Assembly (NCBI RefSeq): GCF_014653435.1
Contig: NZ_BNAO01000010.1
Span: 101,695-165,694, forward strand
DNA: 64,000 nucleotides
DNA from: Alishewanella longhuensis
Lineage (GTDB): Bacteria; Pseudomonadota; Gammaproteobacteria; Enterobacterales; Alteromonadaceae
Direction of reading: 5' to 3'
The notes under the pieces were generated by a model. The model was not told the DNA's origin and made no database searches. It saw only the letters and a list, made by a program, of their open reading frames with translations. Below are positions 1-9,991 of the stretch, in pieces. The number at the start of each line of letters is the position of its first letter. Within the stretch, counting starts at the first letter, position 1. The position numbers and the translations under genes are program-made.

Positions 1-1
1 C

Positions 2-415
2 TTGTATAAGAAACACCCTGGGTTGGCGGTACTCTTCCTGATCCCGGCTTTTTCGCTAGCAGGTGTACCACCGCTCTCTGGCTTTTTTGCTAAATTTATT
101 CTCATTAAAGCCGGTGTTGAAGCAGGTGCTTGGTGGGCCGTCGCAGTCGCACTCTTTGTCGGCTTATTTACCTTGTTCTCTATGATTAAGATTTGGAACG
201 AGGCTTTCTGGAAAAAAGCACCTGAGCCTGCTATTGAGATCCCTGCCCCGGTACGCAATAAAGCGCTATATTGGACCACCGGCATTCTCGCCAGTATGAC
301 GATTGCTATTGGTCTGTTTGCCCAACCTATTTATGTCTTGGCAGAGATGGCGGCAAACCAATTACTTAATCCACAACTTTATATTGAAGCGGTACTCGGT
401 GGAGGACAACCATGA
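2..415 (+). CDS. mrpD: Na+/H+ antiporter Mrp subunit D, 3' fragment
   Basis: This is the C-terminal 137 residues of a MrpD/MnhD-type membrane subunit; the gene begins outside the window, so the first codon here (TTG, Leu) is not a start. The segment LAGVPPLSGFFAKF is typical of proton-translocating antiporter and NADH dehydrogenase ND5-like subunits. Two or three hydrophobic helices follow. Mrp complexes exchange cytoplasmic Na+ for external H+ and support growth at high pH or salt. The stop overlaps the start of the next gene in an ATGA arrangement, so translation is probably coupled. It differs clearly from the MrpD of the facing operon. Confidence 0.93.
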   Translation: MYKKHPGLAVLFLIPAFSLAGVPPLSGFFAKFILIKAGVEAGAWWAVAVALFVGLFTLFSMIKIWNEAFWKKAPEPAIEIPAPVRNKALYWTTGILASMTIAIGLFAQPIYVLAEMAANQLLNPQLYIEAVLGGGQP

Positions 416-885
416 ATCCATTATTAGCCAATCTGGTGATGGCAATGATTTGGGCCGCGCTTACCGACAGCATGAATGGTATCGGTTTGCTGGTGGGATA
501 CATCATCTCCTATTTGGTTATCGTTTTTGTGTTTAAGAACCAGCCAGAAGTGCGCAAATACCGGTTACAAGTACCGCGGTTACTCAATTTTATGGTGTTT
601 TTCACCAAAGAATTGATTATGGCGAATTTGAAAGTGGCCTGGGACGTCTTAACTCCAACCAATTTGATGAAGCCAGGCGTGATCTCTATGCCCTTGCGCG
701 CAGAGACAGATATGGAAATTACCATGGTTGCTAATGCGATCTCGCTGACTCCTGGCTCACTGAGCTTAGATGTCTCCAGTGATCGTAAAGTACTCTATGT
801 GCATGTCATGTATTTATATGATGAGCAACAGGTGATGACCGATCTTAAACGCATGGAAGCCAAAATTTTACGGGTGATGAGATGA
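412..885 (+). CDS. mrpE: Na+/H+ antiporter Mrp subunit E
   Basis: A 157-residue MrpE/MnhE-family membrane subunit of the multi-subunit cation/proton antiporter. The N-terminal part has two hydrophobic helices. The conserved stretch ISLTPGSLSLDV, typical of the family, lies around residues 110-121. A good ribosome binding site (GGAGG at 401-405) precedes the ATG. It overlaps mrpD by ATGA at the front and mrpF by ATGA at the end, as expected for a stoichiometric complex translated from one message. Confidence 0.95.
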   Translation: MNPLLANLVMAMIWAALTDSMNGIGLLVGYIISYLVIVFVFKNQPEVRKYRLQVPRLLNFMVFFTKELIMANLKVAWDVLTPTNLMKPGVISMPLRAETDMEITMVANAISLTPGSLSLDVSSDRKVLYVHVMYLYDEQQVMTDLKRMEAKILRVMR

Positions 886-1166
886 GTAGCATTTTAGATT
901 ATGCCGTGCTCGGCGGCTTCGGTATTTTAAGCATCGCACTCTTATTGGCAATGGTAAGGCTTTTAAAAGGGCCAAGCCTACCCGATCGGGTTGTTGCATT
1001 AGAGTTAATCGCCTCTATTACGGTGGGGGTTATTGGCTTGTACGCGATCCGTAGTGGCAAAGACGCCTATATTGATGTCACTATGGTATTGGCCCTAACG
1101 GCTTTTTTAGCGGCAATCGGTTTTGCCCGTTATTTGGAAAAAGGAGGTCATCGTGATGATCACTGA
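882..1166 (+). CDS. mrpF: Na+/H+ antiporter Mrp subunit F
   Basis: A 94-residue MrpF/MnhF-family protein with three hydrophobic helices. The conserved segment LLKGPSLPDRVVALE, typical of the family, follows the first helix. It is a small subunit of the Mrp antiporter. It overlaps mrpE by four bases and mrpG by about eleven bases. Confidence 0.95.
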   Translation: MSSILDYAVLGGFGILSIALLLAMVRLLKGPSLPDRVVALELIASITVGVIGLYAIRSGKDAYIDVTMVLALTAFLAAIGFARYLEKGGHRDDH

Positions 1167-1539
1167 GATACTCGCGGCTATTTTTCTATTAGCTGGCTGT
1201 TTTTTTATGCTGGTTGCTGCTCTAGGGGTATTTCGGATGCCCGACTTATTAACACGGATGCATGCTACTACCAAATCCGGGGTACTAGGTGCGGGTTTAA
1301 TCATGTGTGCCGTAATGCTTTTCTTCGGTGAAAGCAGCGTAACGTTAAAAGCACTTGCCGTAATGGCCTTTACTACACTCACTTCGCCTATCGCCGCCCA
1401 TACTATCGGTAGAGCGGGCTATTTTATTGGGGTTCCTCTGTGGCATAAAACCGTAAAAGATGAGCTTAAAGGCCGCTATGATGAGCAAAACCATCTGTTA
1501 AGAAGCAGCGAAGAGCAAAAAAAAGATCAAAACAGTTAG
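1156..1539 (+). CDS. mrpG: Na+/H+ antiporter Mrp subunit G
   Basis: A MrpG/MnhG-family subunit of about 127 residues with three hydrophobic segments. The conserved sequence GVFRMPDLLTRMHATTK links helix 1 and helix 2. The ATG at 1156 is chosen because AAGGAGG (1141-1147) lies just upstream; an in-frame ATG at 1123 would lie inside mrpF without a comparable site, and a GTG at 1153 is an alternative. The C-terminal tail is hydrophilic and Lys/Glu rich. It is the last gene of this operon. Confidence 0.93.
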   Translation: MITEILAAIFLLAGCFFMLVAALGVFRMPDLLTRMHATTKSGVLGAGLIMCAVMLFFGESSVTLKALAVMAFTTLTSPIAAHTIGRAGYFIGVPLWHKTVKDELKGRYDEQNHLLRSSEEQKKDQNS

Positions 1540-1577
1540 AATTATCTGTCCGCCTAGCAGCGGAATGCCGGAGTCAA
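1540..1577. other. Gap between two convergent mrp operons
   Basis: Only 38 bases separate the stop codons of the two mrpG genes. They contain a weak hairpin (five-base stem TCCGC/GCGGA, 1549-1564) without a T-tract. No strong intrinsic terminator is visible, so the two messages may overlap at their 3' ends. Confidence 0.35.
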
Positions 1578-1964
1578 TTAATCATCTGGCGTTTCGCTGC
1601 GATTCCCTTCTTTACTGGCAAAAGCCTGACCGCGTTTTAGCTCCTGCTCGCCCTGGGTCTTATCGATAGCCTTTAAGCGATGATGTAAGGCTGTTTTAAT
1701 CAGCATATGGGCGCTCACCGGTGCGGTAATTAGCAAAAAGATAGTGATTAGCATCTCATGCACACTAAGGGTTTCCGGAGACATACTGAAGTAAAAAATT
1801 GATCCCAGTAAAATGCCCCCCATCCCCAAGGTGGTTGCCTTCGTAGGCCCGTGTAAGCGCATAAAGAAGTCGGGCATTCTTACCAAGCCAATAGAACCAA
1901 TCAACACAAAGCAGCCGCCTAGCAACAGAAAAAATGCAACCGCCCATTCCATCCAGTTTTGCAT
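1578..1964 (-). CDS. mrpG: Na+/H+ antiporter Mrp subunit G (second operon)
   Basis: A 128-residue MrpG-family protein that closes the second, minus-strand mrp operon. It has three hydrophobic segments and the family sequence GLVRMPDFFMRLHGPTK. The C-terminal 30 residues are charged and probably cytoplasmic. The start lies eight bases after the mrpF stop. It is a paralogue of the mrpG at 1156-1539 but clearly divergent, which argues against a recent duplication. Confidence 0.94.
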   Translation of the reverse strand: MQNWMEWAVAFFLLLGGCFVLIGSIGLVRMPDFFMRLHGPTKATTLGMGGILLGSIFYFSMSPETLSVHEMLITIFLLITAPVSAHMLIKTALHHRLKAIDKTQGEQELKRGQAFASKEGNRSETPDD

Positions 1965-1972
1965 ATTAAAAC

Positions 1973-2242
1973 CTATTCAATTATGTCGCCACGCAACAAA
2001 AATTTACACACCGCCACGGTACTAATAAAACCAATCATGGCAATCAATAGTGCAGCTTCGAAGTATAATGGGGAACCCATTAGCAGGCCGTACAATATAA
2101 TTAATGCGATGCTATTAATGTACATCGTATCCAACGCCAGGATACGGTCTGGCAAGCTTGGGCCGCGCATTAAGCGCCATAAGTTCAGTAACAGCGCCAA
2201 ACTGATCATGCCGAACACGGAGAAAATCACATAATTTAACAT
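1973..2242 (-). CDS. mrpF: Na+/H+ antiporter Mrp subunit F (second operon)
   Basis: An 89-residue MrpF-family membrane protein with three predicted helices. The conserved LMRGPSLPDRILALD segment follows the first helix. Its ATG overlaps the end of mrpE by seven bases. Confidence 0.94.
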   Translation of the reverse strand: MLNYVIFSVFGMISLALLLNLWRLMRGPSLPDRILALDTMYINSIALIILYGLLMGSPLYFEAALLIAMIGFISTVAVCKFLLRGDIIE

Positions 2243-2772
2243 TGAAAAATCTCCTTTAACGGCGCTTCATAACGGCTCTTAATCGTCGCAATAAGTGCCG
2301 CCTCATCATCCAAATCTAACACATGAATCAGCAACCAGCGCTGCGGTAAGGGCTCATCCGGTGCCAGATTTTCAACACTGGGATAAATATCAGCACTCAC
2401 GGTACCGGGTGTCATAGAGACAGTACCCGCTAAAATCGTTAGGGGTAAATTATGCTGTAAATCAAGTGGCACCCGCACAAAGGCCGGCCTTAGTTTCTTG
2501 ACTGGCCCCAAAATTAAAAATGCCACTTCAGCATTAGCGGTAACAATGTCAGCAAAAACCCGTAACGTATAGCGTAAGGCTAAAAATGGTCGTTGAATTA
2601 ATGGCTGCGGATCCCGCAAGCGATAACATAACCACGGAATTGTCAACGCCAGCACAAGGCCAAAAAACAAATGAATAGGTGCGGCACTTTGATTAAGTAA
2701 CAACCAGACAAGAAATAATAATAAGCTACGATACGGGGTCGGCAGCCACTGAAAGCGCGGTATCATATTCAT
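2236..2772 (-). CDS. mrpE: Na+/H+ antiporter Mrp subunit E (second operon)
   Basis: A 178-residue MrpE-family subunit. The ATG at 2772 overlaps the mrpD stop as ATGA and begins directly before the hydrophobic N-terminus. A longer reading frame up to 2907 only adds non-membrane sequence read out of frame through mrpD and is rejected. The conserved MTPGTVSADI motif is visible. The protein is longer than the MrpE of the facing operon (157 residues). Confidence 0.92.
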   Translation of the reverse strand: MNMIPRFQWLPTPYRSLLLFLVWLLLNQSAAPIHLFFGLVLALTIPWLCYRLRDPQPLIQRPFLALRYTLRVFADIVTANAEVAFLILGPVKKLRPAFVRVPLDLQHNLPLTILAGTVSMTPGTVSADIYPSVENLAPDEPLPQRWLLIHVLDLDDEAALIATIKSRYEAPLKEIFQC

Positions 2773-4283
2773 GGTAAAACTCCGGAAGCAGGCAGTATGG
2801 TTCTGATAGTATTGATGACATCCCCCAGCTGACTGGCACCAGCGAAACTTAACGCCGTAAGAGGGCCGGCAAACACCATCATTAACAGACTGGCACTGAG
2901 TAACCATAGTACTGCGAAAACCTGTAACGGTAAGGCACGTTCATCCGCTTTTTGCATGCCACTTACCCGCCAGAACAACGTACTGCCAGCTCTGGACAAG
3001 CCCACCAACACCATTAGGCTAGAGAGTAATAACACCCCCCAAAGCCAAAACTGTTTCTCTGTATCCAACGCTGCCTGCAACAACATTAATTTACCAATAA
3101 AACCTGAGAATGGCGGTAAACCCGCTACTGAAATCGCGCCGAGTACAAACAAAGAACCTAGTAGTATGGGTTGATTGACCCGTCTAGCCGCGACCAGTCG
3201 ATCAGCCGCTTTACCACGCTGCACAGCGATCATATCAGCCAATAAAAACAGAGCTCCACAAATTAGCGTAGAGTGTACAGTGTAAAACAGCACCGAGGCA
3301 TTGGCAGCGGTATTTTGAAAAGCCACCATCGCCACTAAACTCCCGACCGATACCAGCACTAAATTAGCTACCAGCTTACGGAAATCTTTGCTGGCCAACA
3401 CACCCAAGGCACCTAAAAACAGAGTAGCTAATCCAAATACCCATAACCAGTTTGTCGCAAGACCCGAAAGCGGCCCGGCATGCTCGCCGAATATCGTGGT
3501 AAAAACACGTAACAAAGCGTAGACACCAATTTTGGTCATCACCGCAAATAGGGCAGCAACCGGTGCTGAAGCAGAAGCATAGGTCGCAGGCAACCAAAAC
3601 TGTAAGGGTAAAATCGCTGCTTTTAAGGCAAACACGATCAGCAGCATCAAGCCACCCACTTTTACCAACATGATATTTTCTTGTGGTAAATCGGCGACTT
3701 TCAACGCCATATCAGCAATATTTAGTGTCCCCAAGGTGCCATATAACACCGCCAGCGCCAATAAGAAAATGGCAGAACCAGTTAGGTTTAGTACCACGTA
3801 ATGCACTGCCGCCTTTGTCTTGTTTTTGCCACCGGCGTGAATAAGCAATGCGTAAGAGGCAATCAGCAACACCTCGAAAAACACAAAAAGGTTAAAAAGA
3901 TCGCCAGTTAAAAAGGCACCATTTATGCCCATGACCTGAAATTGAAATAACGGATGAAAGAAAGACCCCTTTTCATCCTCACCAGCACTACCATAACAAA
4001 TGGCCCCCAACGCTAAAAAGGCGGTAAGGCATAACATGATGACACTGACTAAATCGGCAACCATGATAATGCCAAAAGGCGGCAACCAATTACCTAGTGC
4101 ATAAAACGTCACACCATCCGCAAGTACTTGCAGTAGTAACAAAACACAGACTATTAGCAAGATACTTGTAGAAAGCATGCTAACGATGCGACGACGCCAT
4201 GGCGAATAATGCACCGGCGGCAGCATAATCAGTAAAGCTGTTAGAAAAGGCAGCAGAATAGGTACTACAATCAGATGATTCAT
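2769..4283 (-). CDS. mrpD: Na+/H+ antiporter Mrp subunit D (second operon)
   Basis: A complete 504-residue MrpD, a polytopic subunit with about 14 hydrophobic helices, homologous to proton-pumping complex I subunits. Family segments include FNLFVFFEVLLIASYALL and LPLQFWLPATYASA (the latter a conserved region of the proton channel), and VAGLPPFSGFIGKLMLLQ near the C-terminus. Its start overlaps mrpC by four bases. Confidence 0.95.
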   Translation of the reverse strand: MNHLIVVPILLPFLTALLIMLPPVHYSPWRRRIVSMLSTSILLIVCVLLLLQVLADGVTFYALGNWLPPFGIIMVADLVSVIMLCLTAFLALGAICYGSAGEDEKGSFFHPLFQFQVMGINGAFLTGDLFNLFVFFEVLLIASYALLIHAGGKNKTKAAVHYVVLNLTGSAIFLLALAVLYGTLGTLNIADMALKVADLPQENIMLVKVGGLMLLIVFALKAAILPLQFWLPATYASASAPVAALFAVMTKIGVYALLRVFTTIFGEHAGPLSGLATNWLWVFGLATLFLGALGVLASKDFRKLVANLVLVSVGSLVAMVAFQNTAANASVLFYTVHSTLICGALFLLADMIAVQRGKAADRLVAARRVNQPILLGSLFVLGAISVAGLPPFSGFIGKLMLLQAALDTEKQFWLWGVLLLSSLMVLVGLSRAGSTLFWRVSGMQKADERALPLQVFAVLWLLSASLLMMVFAGPLTALSFAGASQLGDVINTIRTILPASGVLP

Positions 4284-4636
4284 TTCTGACGCTCCTTCTT
4301 AGCGTGCCGAGGTTCCGGCATGCTGCCATCTACGTGATCATTACCCAAATCTGCCCGCGCCCGTATGGCTAATATCACCAAAAATGCCGTCATGGCAAAA
4401 CCGATGACGATTGCAGTTAATACCAGCGCCTGCGGTAACGGATCGGCGTAACTGTCAGAAGTGCCTAACACTACGGCCCCTTTTAAATTAAGGCGGCCTG
4501 AGGAGAAAATGAAAAGATTAACCGCATAAGACAACATGGTTAAACCCATCACTACCGGAAAAGTGCGGCCTCGCAGCATTAAAAAAACTCCGCAACTGGT
4601 TAAAAAACCAATACATAAGGCAAATAACGTTTCCAT
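4280..4636 (-). CDS. mrpC: Na+/H+ antiporter Mrp subunit C (second operon)
   Basis: A 118-residue MrpC/NuoK-like membrane protein. Three hydrophobic helices are followed by a charged tail of about 25 residues. The segment DPLPQALVLTAIVIGFAMTAF is the NuoK-like core. The ATG shares one base with the TAA of the upstream fused gene (TAATG), a strong sign of translational coupling. Confidence 0.95.
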   Translation of the reverse strand: METLFALCIGFLTSCGVFLMLRGRTFPVVMGLTMLSYAVNLFIFSSGRLNLKGAVVLGTSDSYADPLPQALVLTAIVIGFAMTAFLVILAIRARADLGNDHVDGSMPEPRHAKKERQK

Positions 4637-7431
4637 TAAATTTGCTCCCTATGGATTGGCCGATGCGAGGTGGTCATTTTGCCTAAACTCGATAAGATCA
4701 ATAAGGTTGCTCCCACCACAGTGATATATACCCCCAAATCAAAAGCGATAGCACTGGCCAACTCAATTTGTCCAAATAGCGGTAACTCAAAATAATCAAA
4801 CCAAGACGTTAAGAAAGGGCGCTCGAAGGCCCAACTGGCAAGGCCAGTAAGAAGTGCAATCATTAAGCCCACAGCAACAACACGTTGATATTCAATATTC
4901 ATTCTTGCTTTAACCCAATCTACCCCCTGGGAAATATAAAGTAAGATAATGGCAACTGCGGTAATTAAACCTGCAATAAAACCACCACCCGGCAAATTAT
5001 GTCCACGGAAGAAAATAAACACCGACACCATTAACGCTAACGGCAAAATACTCTGAGCAACGGTAGCCAGCAATAATGGATGGCGCTCACGTGCCCAGGG
5101 ACGTCCCTCACCATCACTACTGGGTTTAAACACCGGAATACGAGTCAGTAATTTAAAAATACCCAAGGCTGCAATCCCTAACACCGCAATTTCACCTAAG
5201 GTATCAAAACCACGGAAATCAACCAAAATTACGTTCACCACGTTGGTACCACCACCACCAGTTTTGGCATTGGCAATAAAGAAGTCAGAAATAGTACTAA
5301 AAGGCCGCGTCATAATGGCATAGCTTAAACTGCCAACAATAATGCCCACTAAAGAGGCTAAACCGAGATCTCGTACGACTTTGGATGGTTCGGACTGTTT
5401 CGGCGTTTTATGTGGTAAAAAGAATAAGGCCAGCATCAATAAAATGACGGTTACCACTTCCACACTGAGCTGAGTTAACGCTAAATCAGGCGCAGAAAAA
5501 CGGGTAAAAGCAATAGAGACCATCAAGCCCACTACTGAAATCATCAGTAAGGCCACTACCCGCTTCCTATGCCAAACCACGGTCGCAAAGGCGCTGATTA
5601 ACAGCATTGCCGCCCCGGTCGCATTAACCGCGTCCACCGGAATCTCTGCACGGCCGCCACTTAGTGTTTCCATCTGGATCAGCGGCAATCCGGCTAAAAC
5701 AACAAAAGCAGTTAACAACAGCGCCATATAACGCTGTAAAGAGCCGTTATCTAACCAGTCATAGCATTGCGCAGCCTGATGGCAAAGCTGTTTGATGCTT
5801 CGTTCAAAAATATTTAGCGTATCGACACCGGGTAAGGCATTCTGAAAATCGAATAACTGCTTACGTTTAACATACATGAAAACACCGGCGGTCAGCGCTA
5901 CCGCGCTCATTAACAGCGGTAGATTAAAACCATGCCAAATAGCTAAGCTGTATTCTGGTGTCGGGCCCGCCAAAACAGCAGTAGCAGCGGCTTGCAGTAA
6001 CCCACCCACCACCCAGGCTGGGGCAATACCCACAACCAGACAAAGCGCCACCAGAATTTCTACCGGCAAACGCATATAACGCGGTGGCTCATGCGGTGTT
6101 TTGGTTAACCCTTTCGGCTGGCCATTAAAGAACACATCGTGAATCAGCCTTAAAGAATAAGCCACCGAGAAAATAGCCGCTACGGTAGCCAAAAGTGGAA
6201 TAATCCAGGATAGCGCCCCCAATAAATGCTGCTCTAAGGTTTCGGCAAAAAACATTTCTTTGGATAAGAAACCATTTAATAAAGGCACACCTGCCATGGC
6301 CGCAGCGGCTACCATCATTAAAGTCGCAGTAATAGGCATAAATTGCCAAAGCCCGTTTAAACGGCGCATATCCCGACAGCCTGATTCATGGTCAATAATA
6401 CCGGCGGCCATAAATAATGACGCTTTAAAGGTGGCATGATTGATAATATGAAAAACCCCCGCTACGGCAGCAAGCGGCGAATTTAAACCAAAGAGTAGCG
6501 TAATTAAGCCTAAATGGCTGATGGTTGAGTAAGCAAGTAAACCTTTTAAATCATGTTTAAATAGCGCCAGATAAGCACCGACTAACAGGGTTGCTAACCC
6601 CGTCAGACTCACTAACAAAAACCACATATCAGTACCAGAAAGCGCTGGATAAAAACGGGCTAATAAGAAAATACCGGCCTTTACCATGGTAGCAGAGTGT
6701 AAGTAGGCACTTACTGGTGTAGGTGCCGCCATGGCGTTAGGCAGCCAGAAGTGGAATGGGAACTGAGCAGATTTCGTAAAACAACCCAGCAAAAACAGCA
6801 CCAGTAAAACAGGATAATAGGCGTGATTTTGGATAAGATCAGTCTGTTCTAGAACCACCGACAATTCATAGCTACCAACGATATTACCCAGTAAAATAAA
6901 GGCAGCAAGCAAACATAAGCCACCCGCACCAGTAATGGTTAGTGCCATTCTGGCACCGCGGCGAGCTTCAGATTTATGCCACCAAAAACTGATAAGCAAA
7001 AAAGAACTGATACTCGTCAGCTCCCAAAACAACCAGATTTGCAAAATATTGCCAGATAATACTATACCCAGCATTGCTGTCATAAAGAGCATCAGGTAAG
7101 CATAAAAACGCGGCATTGAATCTTGCTCAGAAAGATAATAACGCGCATATAGAATGACCAAAAGGCCAATAGCAAGTATCAGTAAGGCAAATAAATAAGC
7201 TAACCCATCCAGACGAAAATGGACATTTAACCCTAGTAACGGTATCCAGTCAGCTTGAAACTGCCAAATTTGCCCTGCGAATACGCTTTGGGTATGACTT
7301 AATAAAATCGCCAATGCCAGCATGGGAGCCAGTGCTGTCACTAACGCGCAAGCTGTGCGGGATCGCTTTGCCATCAATAACGGCAGCAAAGTACCCAGCA
7401 TTGGTAATAGTGCTATCCACAACACATTCAT
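4636..7431 (-). CDS. mrpA: Fused Na+/H+ antiporter Mrp subunits A and B
   Basis: A 931-residue protein. The first roughly 780 residues match MrpA: ND5-like proton antiporter helices, with conserved segments such as [20 protein letters not shown] and [20 protein letters not shown], and then an MrpB-like part. The last 140 residues form a full MrpB/MnhB domain containing [16 protein letters not shown]. Fusion of A and B in a six-gene A'CDEFG operon is known for the group 2 Mrp systems of Gram-negative bacteria. It is the first gene of the minus-strand operon. The roughly 200 bases upstream to the peptidase gene must contain the promoter, which I could not place. Confidence 0.95.
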   Translation of the reverse strand: MNVLWIALLPMLGTLLPLLMAKRSRTACALVTALAPMLALAILLSHTQSVFAGQIWQFQADWIPLLGLNVHFRLDGLAYLFALLILAIGLLVILYARYYLSEQDSMPRFYAYLMLFMTAMLGIVLSGNILQIWLFWELTSISSFLLISFWWHKSEARRGARMALTITGAGGLCLLAAFILLGNIVGSYELSVVLEQTDLIQNHAYYPVLLVLFLLGCFTKSAQFPFHFWLPNAMAAPTPVSAYLHSATMVKAGIFLLARFYPALSGTDMWFLLVSLTGLATLLVGAYLALFKHDLKGLLAYSTISHLGLITLLFGLNSPLAAVAGVFHIINHATFKASLFMAAGIIDHESGCRDMRRLNGLWQFMPITATLMMVAAAAMAGVPLLNGFLSKEMFFAETLEQHLLGALSWIIPLLATVAAIFSVAYSLRLIHDVFFNGQPKGLTKTPHEPPRYMRLPVEILVALCLVVGIAPAWVVGGLLQAAATAVLAGPTPEYSLAIWHGFNLPLLMSAVALTAGVFMYVKRKQLFDFQNALPGVDTLNIFERSIKQLCHQAAQCYDWLDNGSLQRYMALLLTAFVVLAGLPLIQMETLSGGRAEIPVDAVNATGAAMLLISAFATVVWHRKRVVALLMISVVGLMVSIAFTRFSAPDLALTQLSVEVVTVILLMLALFFLPHKTPKQSEPSKVVRDLGLASLVGIIVGSLSYAIMTRPFSTISDFFIANAKTGGGGTNVVNVILVDFRGFDTLGEIAVLGIAALGIFKLLTRIPVFKPSSDGEGRPWARERHPLLLATVAQSILPLALMVSVFIFFRGHNLPGGGFIAGLITAVAIILLYISQGVDWVKARMNIEYQRVVAVGLMIALLTGLASWAFERPFLTSWFDYFELPLFGQIELASAIAFDLGVYITVVGATLLILSSLGKMTTSHRPIHREQI

Positions 7432-7581
7432 AGGGTGGTCGCTTCCTTTAATATTAAAGCTGCTAACTGAACATAGTGTATTTAAAACAAGGCGGGTAAC
7501 AATTTCTATGGTTTTGACGATATTTATACTCGTTGCTACTAAAAAAGTCTATTAATAACAGCGCTGAGCAGTTAGCAGGAG

Positions 7582-7615
7582 CAAGGTCACCCCAGTAAAA
7601 ACCGGCATGACCTTG
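7582..7615. terminator. Inverted repeat after the peptidase gene
   Basis: An eight-base perfect inverted repeat (CAAGGTCA ... TGACCTTG) with an 18-base loop lies about 17 bases past the stop of the minus-strand peptidase gene. No T-run follows on either strand, so a terminator role is only suggested by position. Confidence 0.35.
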
Positions 7616-7631
7616 GAGTATCCCTTAGGCG

Positions 7632-9764
7632 TTATTGCATTTTCTGTAATAAGTCTAAAATAAAGGCATACTCTTGTGCTGTTTCTCCAAGACGAGCAAA
7701 TCGACCTGATTTACCGCCATGCCCAGCTTCCATGTTGGTTCGGAACAGTAACGGCTTATTATCGGTTTTCAGCTCGCGCAATCTGGCTACCCATTTCGCT
7801 GGCTCAAAATATTGGACCTGCGAATCATGCAAGCCTGTTGTTACCAGCAGAGCAGGATAAGCCTGAGCCTTTACCTGATCATAAGGTGAATATGACAACA
7901 TGTAGTCGTAATACACCTTTTCTTTCGGATTGCCCCACTCATCAAACTCGTTAGTGGTCAATGGAATACTCTCGTCTAACATGGTCGTGACCACATCAAC
8001 AAAGGGCACATGCGCCACTAACCCCAGATATTTTTCCGGTGCCATATTAGCAACAGCCCCCATCAGTAAGCCACCGGCACTACCGCCCATACCGATAACT
8101 TTGTCCTTAGAAGCATATTTTTCAGCCACTAAATAGTCTGTTACGGCAATATAGTCAGTAAAGGTATTAATTTTATTCAGCAACTTACCATCCTCATACC
8201 ATTGTCGGCCCATTTCCTGGCCGCCACGAATATGCGCAATAGCATACACAAAACCACGATCAACTAAGGATAAGGCCGTAGAACGGAAAGAGGGATCCAT
8301 TGATGCACCATAGGAACCATAGGCATACTGGTATAAAGGGGCTGTGCCATCGCGTTTAAAGCCTTTACGGTACAATAGCGACACTGGCACCTTGACGTTC
8401 TCGGCTACCGGCACCCAAACCCGCTCTGTCACATAATTATCTTTATCAAAGCCACCTAATACCTCTTGCTGCTTTAACAACTGCTTTTCGCCCGTTTGCA
8501 TATTAAGCTGATAGACACTGGCTGGCGTAGTCAAAGAGGTGTAGGTATAACGTAACCAAGGAGTATTTTGCTCAGCATTAATTTCAAAGCCTGTGACATA
8601 AGCGGCTTCATCAGAGCTGATATAGAAGGCTTTAGCAGGATCCTGCCATGGCATAACCCGAATTTTTCTTAAGCCATCGCTACGCTCACTAATCGCCAGA
8701 TAATCATTAAATAGGGCAAAATCCTGAATAAATACAGCGTCATCATGCGCCAGTAGTGGCTGCCAGTTCGCTCTATCACCAATTTTGTCATCCGGAACAG
8801 ACATCAAACGATAGTTAGGCGCTTGCCAATCGGTACGAATAATCCAACGACCGGCAATATGCTCAGCGTCATATTTAAACTCGCGTTGCCGTGGCGCAAA
8901 GACCTTAAAATCACTCTCTGGTTTAGCCGCATCCAACACCCGCAGCTCATCAGAGACAGTACTGCTCAGGTTTATCATCACAAAACGGCCATCCTGGCTA
9001 TTGTTAACCCACATGTAAAAGCTGTTGTCTTGTTCCTGATAGACCACCTTAGCTTTAGCCGGCTCCTGGCCTAGCTTATGCCGTAATACGGTATTACTTA
9101 ACAAAGTAACAGGATCGTTTTGCACCAGAAAAAGTTGCTTACTGTCCGCTGACCAGGCAATAGCAGCAGATAATCCGGTTAGCTGATCCGGTAAATCTTT
9201 GCCGGTCTGTAAATCACGGATTTTCAGGGTGTACTGCCGCCGCCCAGTGGTATCTTCCATGTAAGCTAATAAACGCTGGTTTGGGCTAACCTGTAAATTA
9301 GCTGCCTGATAAAAGTCTTTACCTGCTGCCAGTTCATTAACATCCAATAATACCTGTTCAGCACCACCAGCTACCGGTTGACGCAAATAAATAGGGTATT
9401 CCTTGCCAGTTTCAAAACGGCTGAAATAACGGTAATCGCCCTTAACATAAGGTACTGAACTATCATCTTGCTTAATACGCCCAATTAACTCCTCAGTGAG
9501 TTGCTCAGTCAGCGCAGTGTAGTGTGCACTGTACTGCTGATAGTAGGCATTTTCAGCGTTTAAATAACCCAATACTTTCGGATCTTGCCGCTTGTCATCA
9601 CGCAGCCAATAGTAAGGATCTATTCTGTCACCATTGGGTGAGGTCACTTTAAATTCAATTTTTTCCGCTTTTGGTGTAAGCAAGATCTTTTCCTCAGCTA
9701 CTACAGTCATGGCCGGAAGTAACATGCTGGCTAGCACGAGCATTCGATAGGGTGTCTTTAACAT
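7632..9764 (-). CDS. Secreted S9A serine peptidase, oligopeptidase B-like
   Basis: A 710-residue prolyl oligopeptidase-family enzyme with the usual layout: an N-terminal beta-propeller (roughly residues 80-440) and a C-terminal alpha/beta hydrolase. The nucleophile motif GMGGSAGG places the catalytic Ser at about 562, with Asp about 647 (GLHDSQV) and His about 682 (AGHGGKSG). GGSAGG is characteristic of oligopeptidase B, which cleaves short peptides after Arg or Lys. A clear signal peptide (residues 1-23, hydrophobic MLVLASMLLPAM, predicted cut after VVA) indicates export, unlike cytoplasmic E. coli PtrB. It is transcribed alone. Confidence 0.88.
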   Translation of the reverse strand: MLKTPYRMLVLASMLLPAMTVVAEEKILLTPKAEKIEFKVTSPNGDRIDPYYWLRDDKRQDPKVLGYLNAENAYYQQYSAHYTALTEQLTEELIGRIKQDDSSVPYVKGDYRYFSRFETGKEYPIYLRQPVAGGAEQVLLDVNELAAGKDFYQAANLQVSPNQRLLAYMEDTTGRRQYTLKIRDLQTGKDLPDQLTGLSAAIAWSADSKQLFLVQNDPVTLLSNTVLRHKLGQEPAKAKVVYQEQDNSFYMWVNNSQDGRFVMINLSSTVSDELRVLDAAKPESDFKVFAPRQREFKYDAEHIAGRWIIRTDWQAPNYRLMSVPDDKIGDRANWQPLLAHDDAVFIQDFALFNDYLAISERSDGLRKIRVMPWQDPAKAFYISSDEAAYVTGFEINAEQNTPWLRYTYTSLTTPASVYQLNMQTGEKQLLKQQEVLGGFDKDNYVTERVWVPVAENVKVPVSLLYRKGFKRDGTAPLYQYAYGSYGASMDPSFRSTALSLVDRGFVYAIAHIRGGQEMGRQWYEDGKLLNKINTFTDYIAVTDYLVAEKYASKDKVIGMGGSAGGLLMGAVANMAPEKYLGLVAHVPFVDVVTTMLDESIPLTTNEFDEWGNPKEKVYYDYMLSYSPYDQVKAQAYPALLVTTGLHDSQVQYFEPAKWVARLRELKTDNKPLLFRTNMEAGHGGKSGRFARLGETAQEYAFILDLLQKMQ

Positions 9765-9991
9765 TTAACAACCTCTTGTTTAATTAATTTTGCTTGCTGT
9801 TAGGGTATTTTATTGCATTGAGTTAAAACACAATGTTATCGCCTTGTAAGAGTAAAGCAGCCTGCTAGCTAAGAGCAAGCAGCTTTAGCTTCACACTGAA
9901 GATTAATAGCGTTATATTCTTCCAGTTTTTAAAAAACTGACTAATACTAAAGGGTGTGTTGATATACCCTCGATATTGCAAAGGAAATATT

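Noticed and set aside
2773..2907. N-terminal extension of the second mrpE
   Set aside because: It lies wholly within mrpD in another frame; the ATGA overlap at 2769-2772 explains the start.
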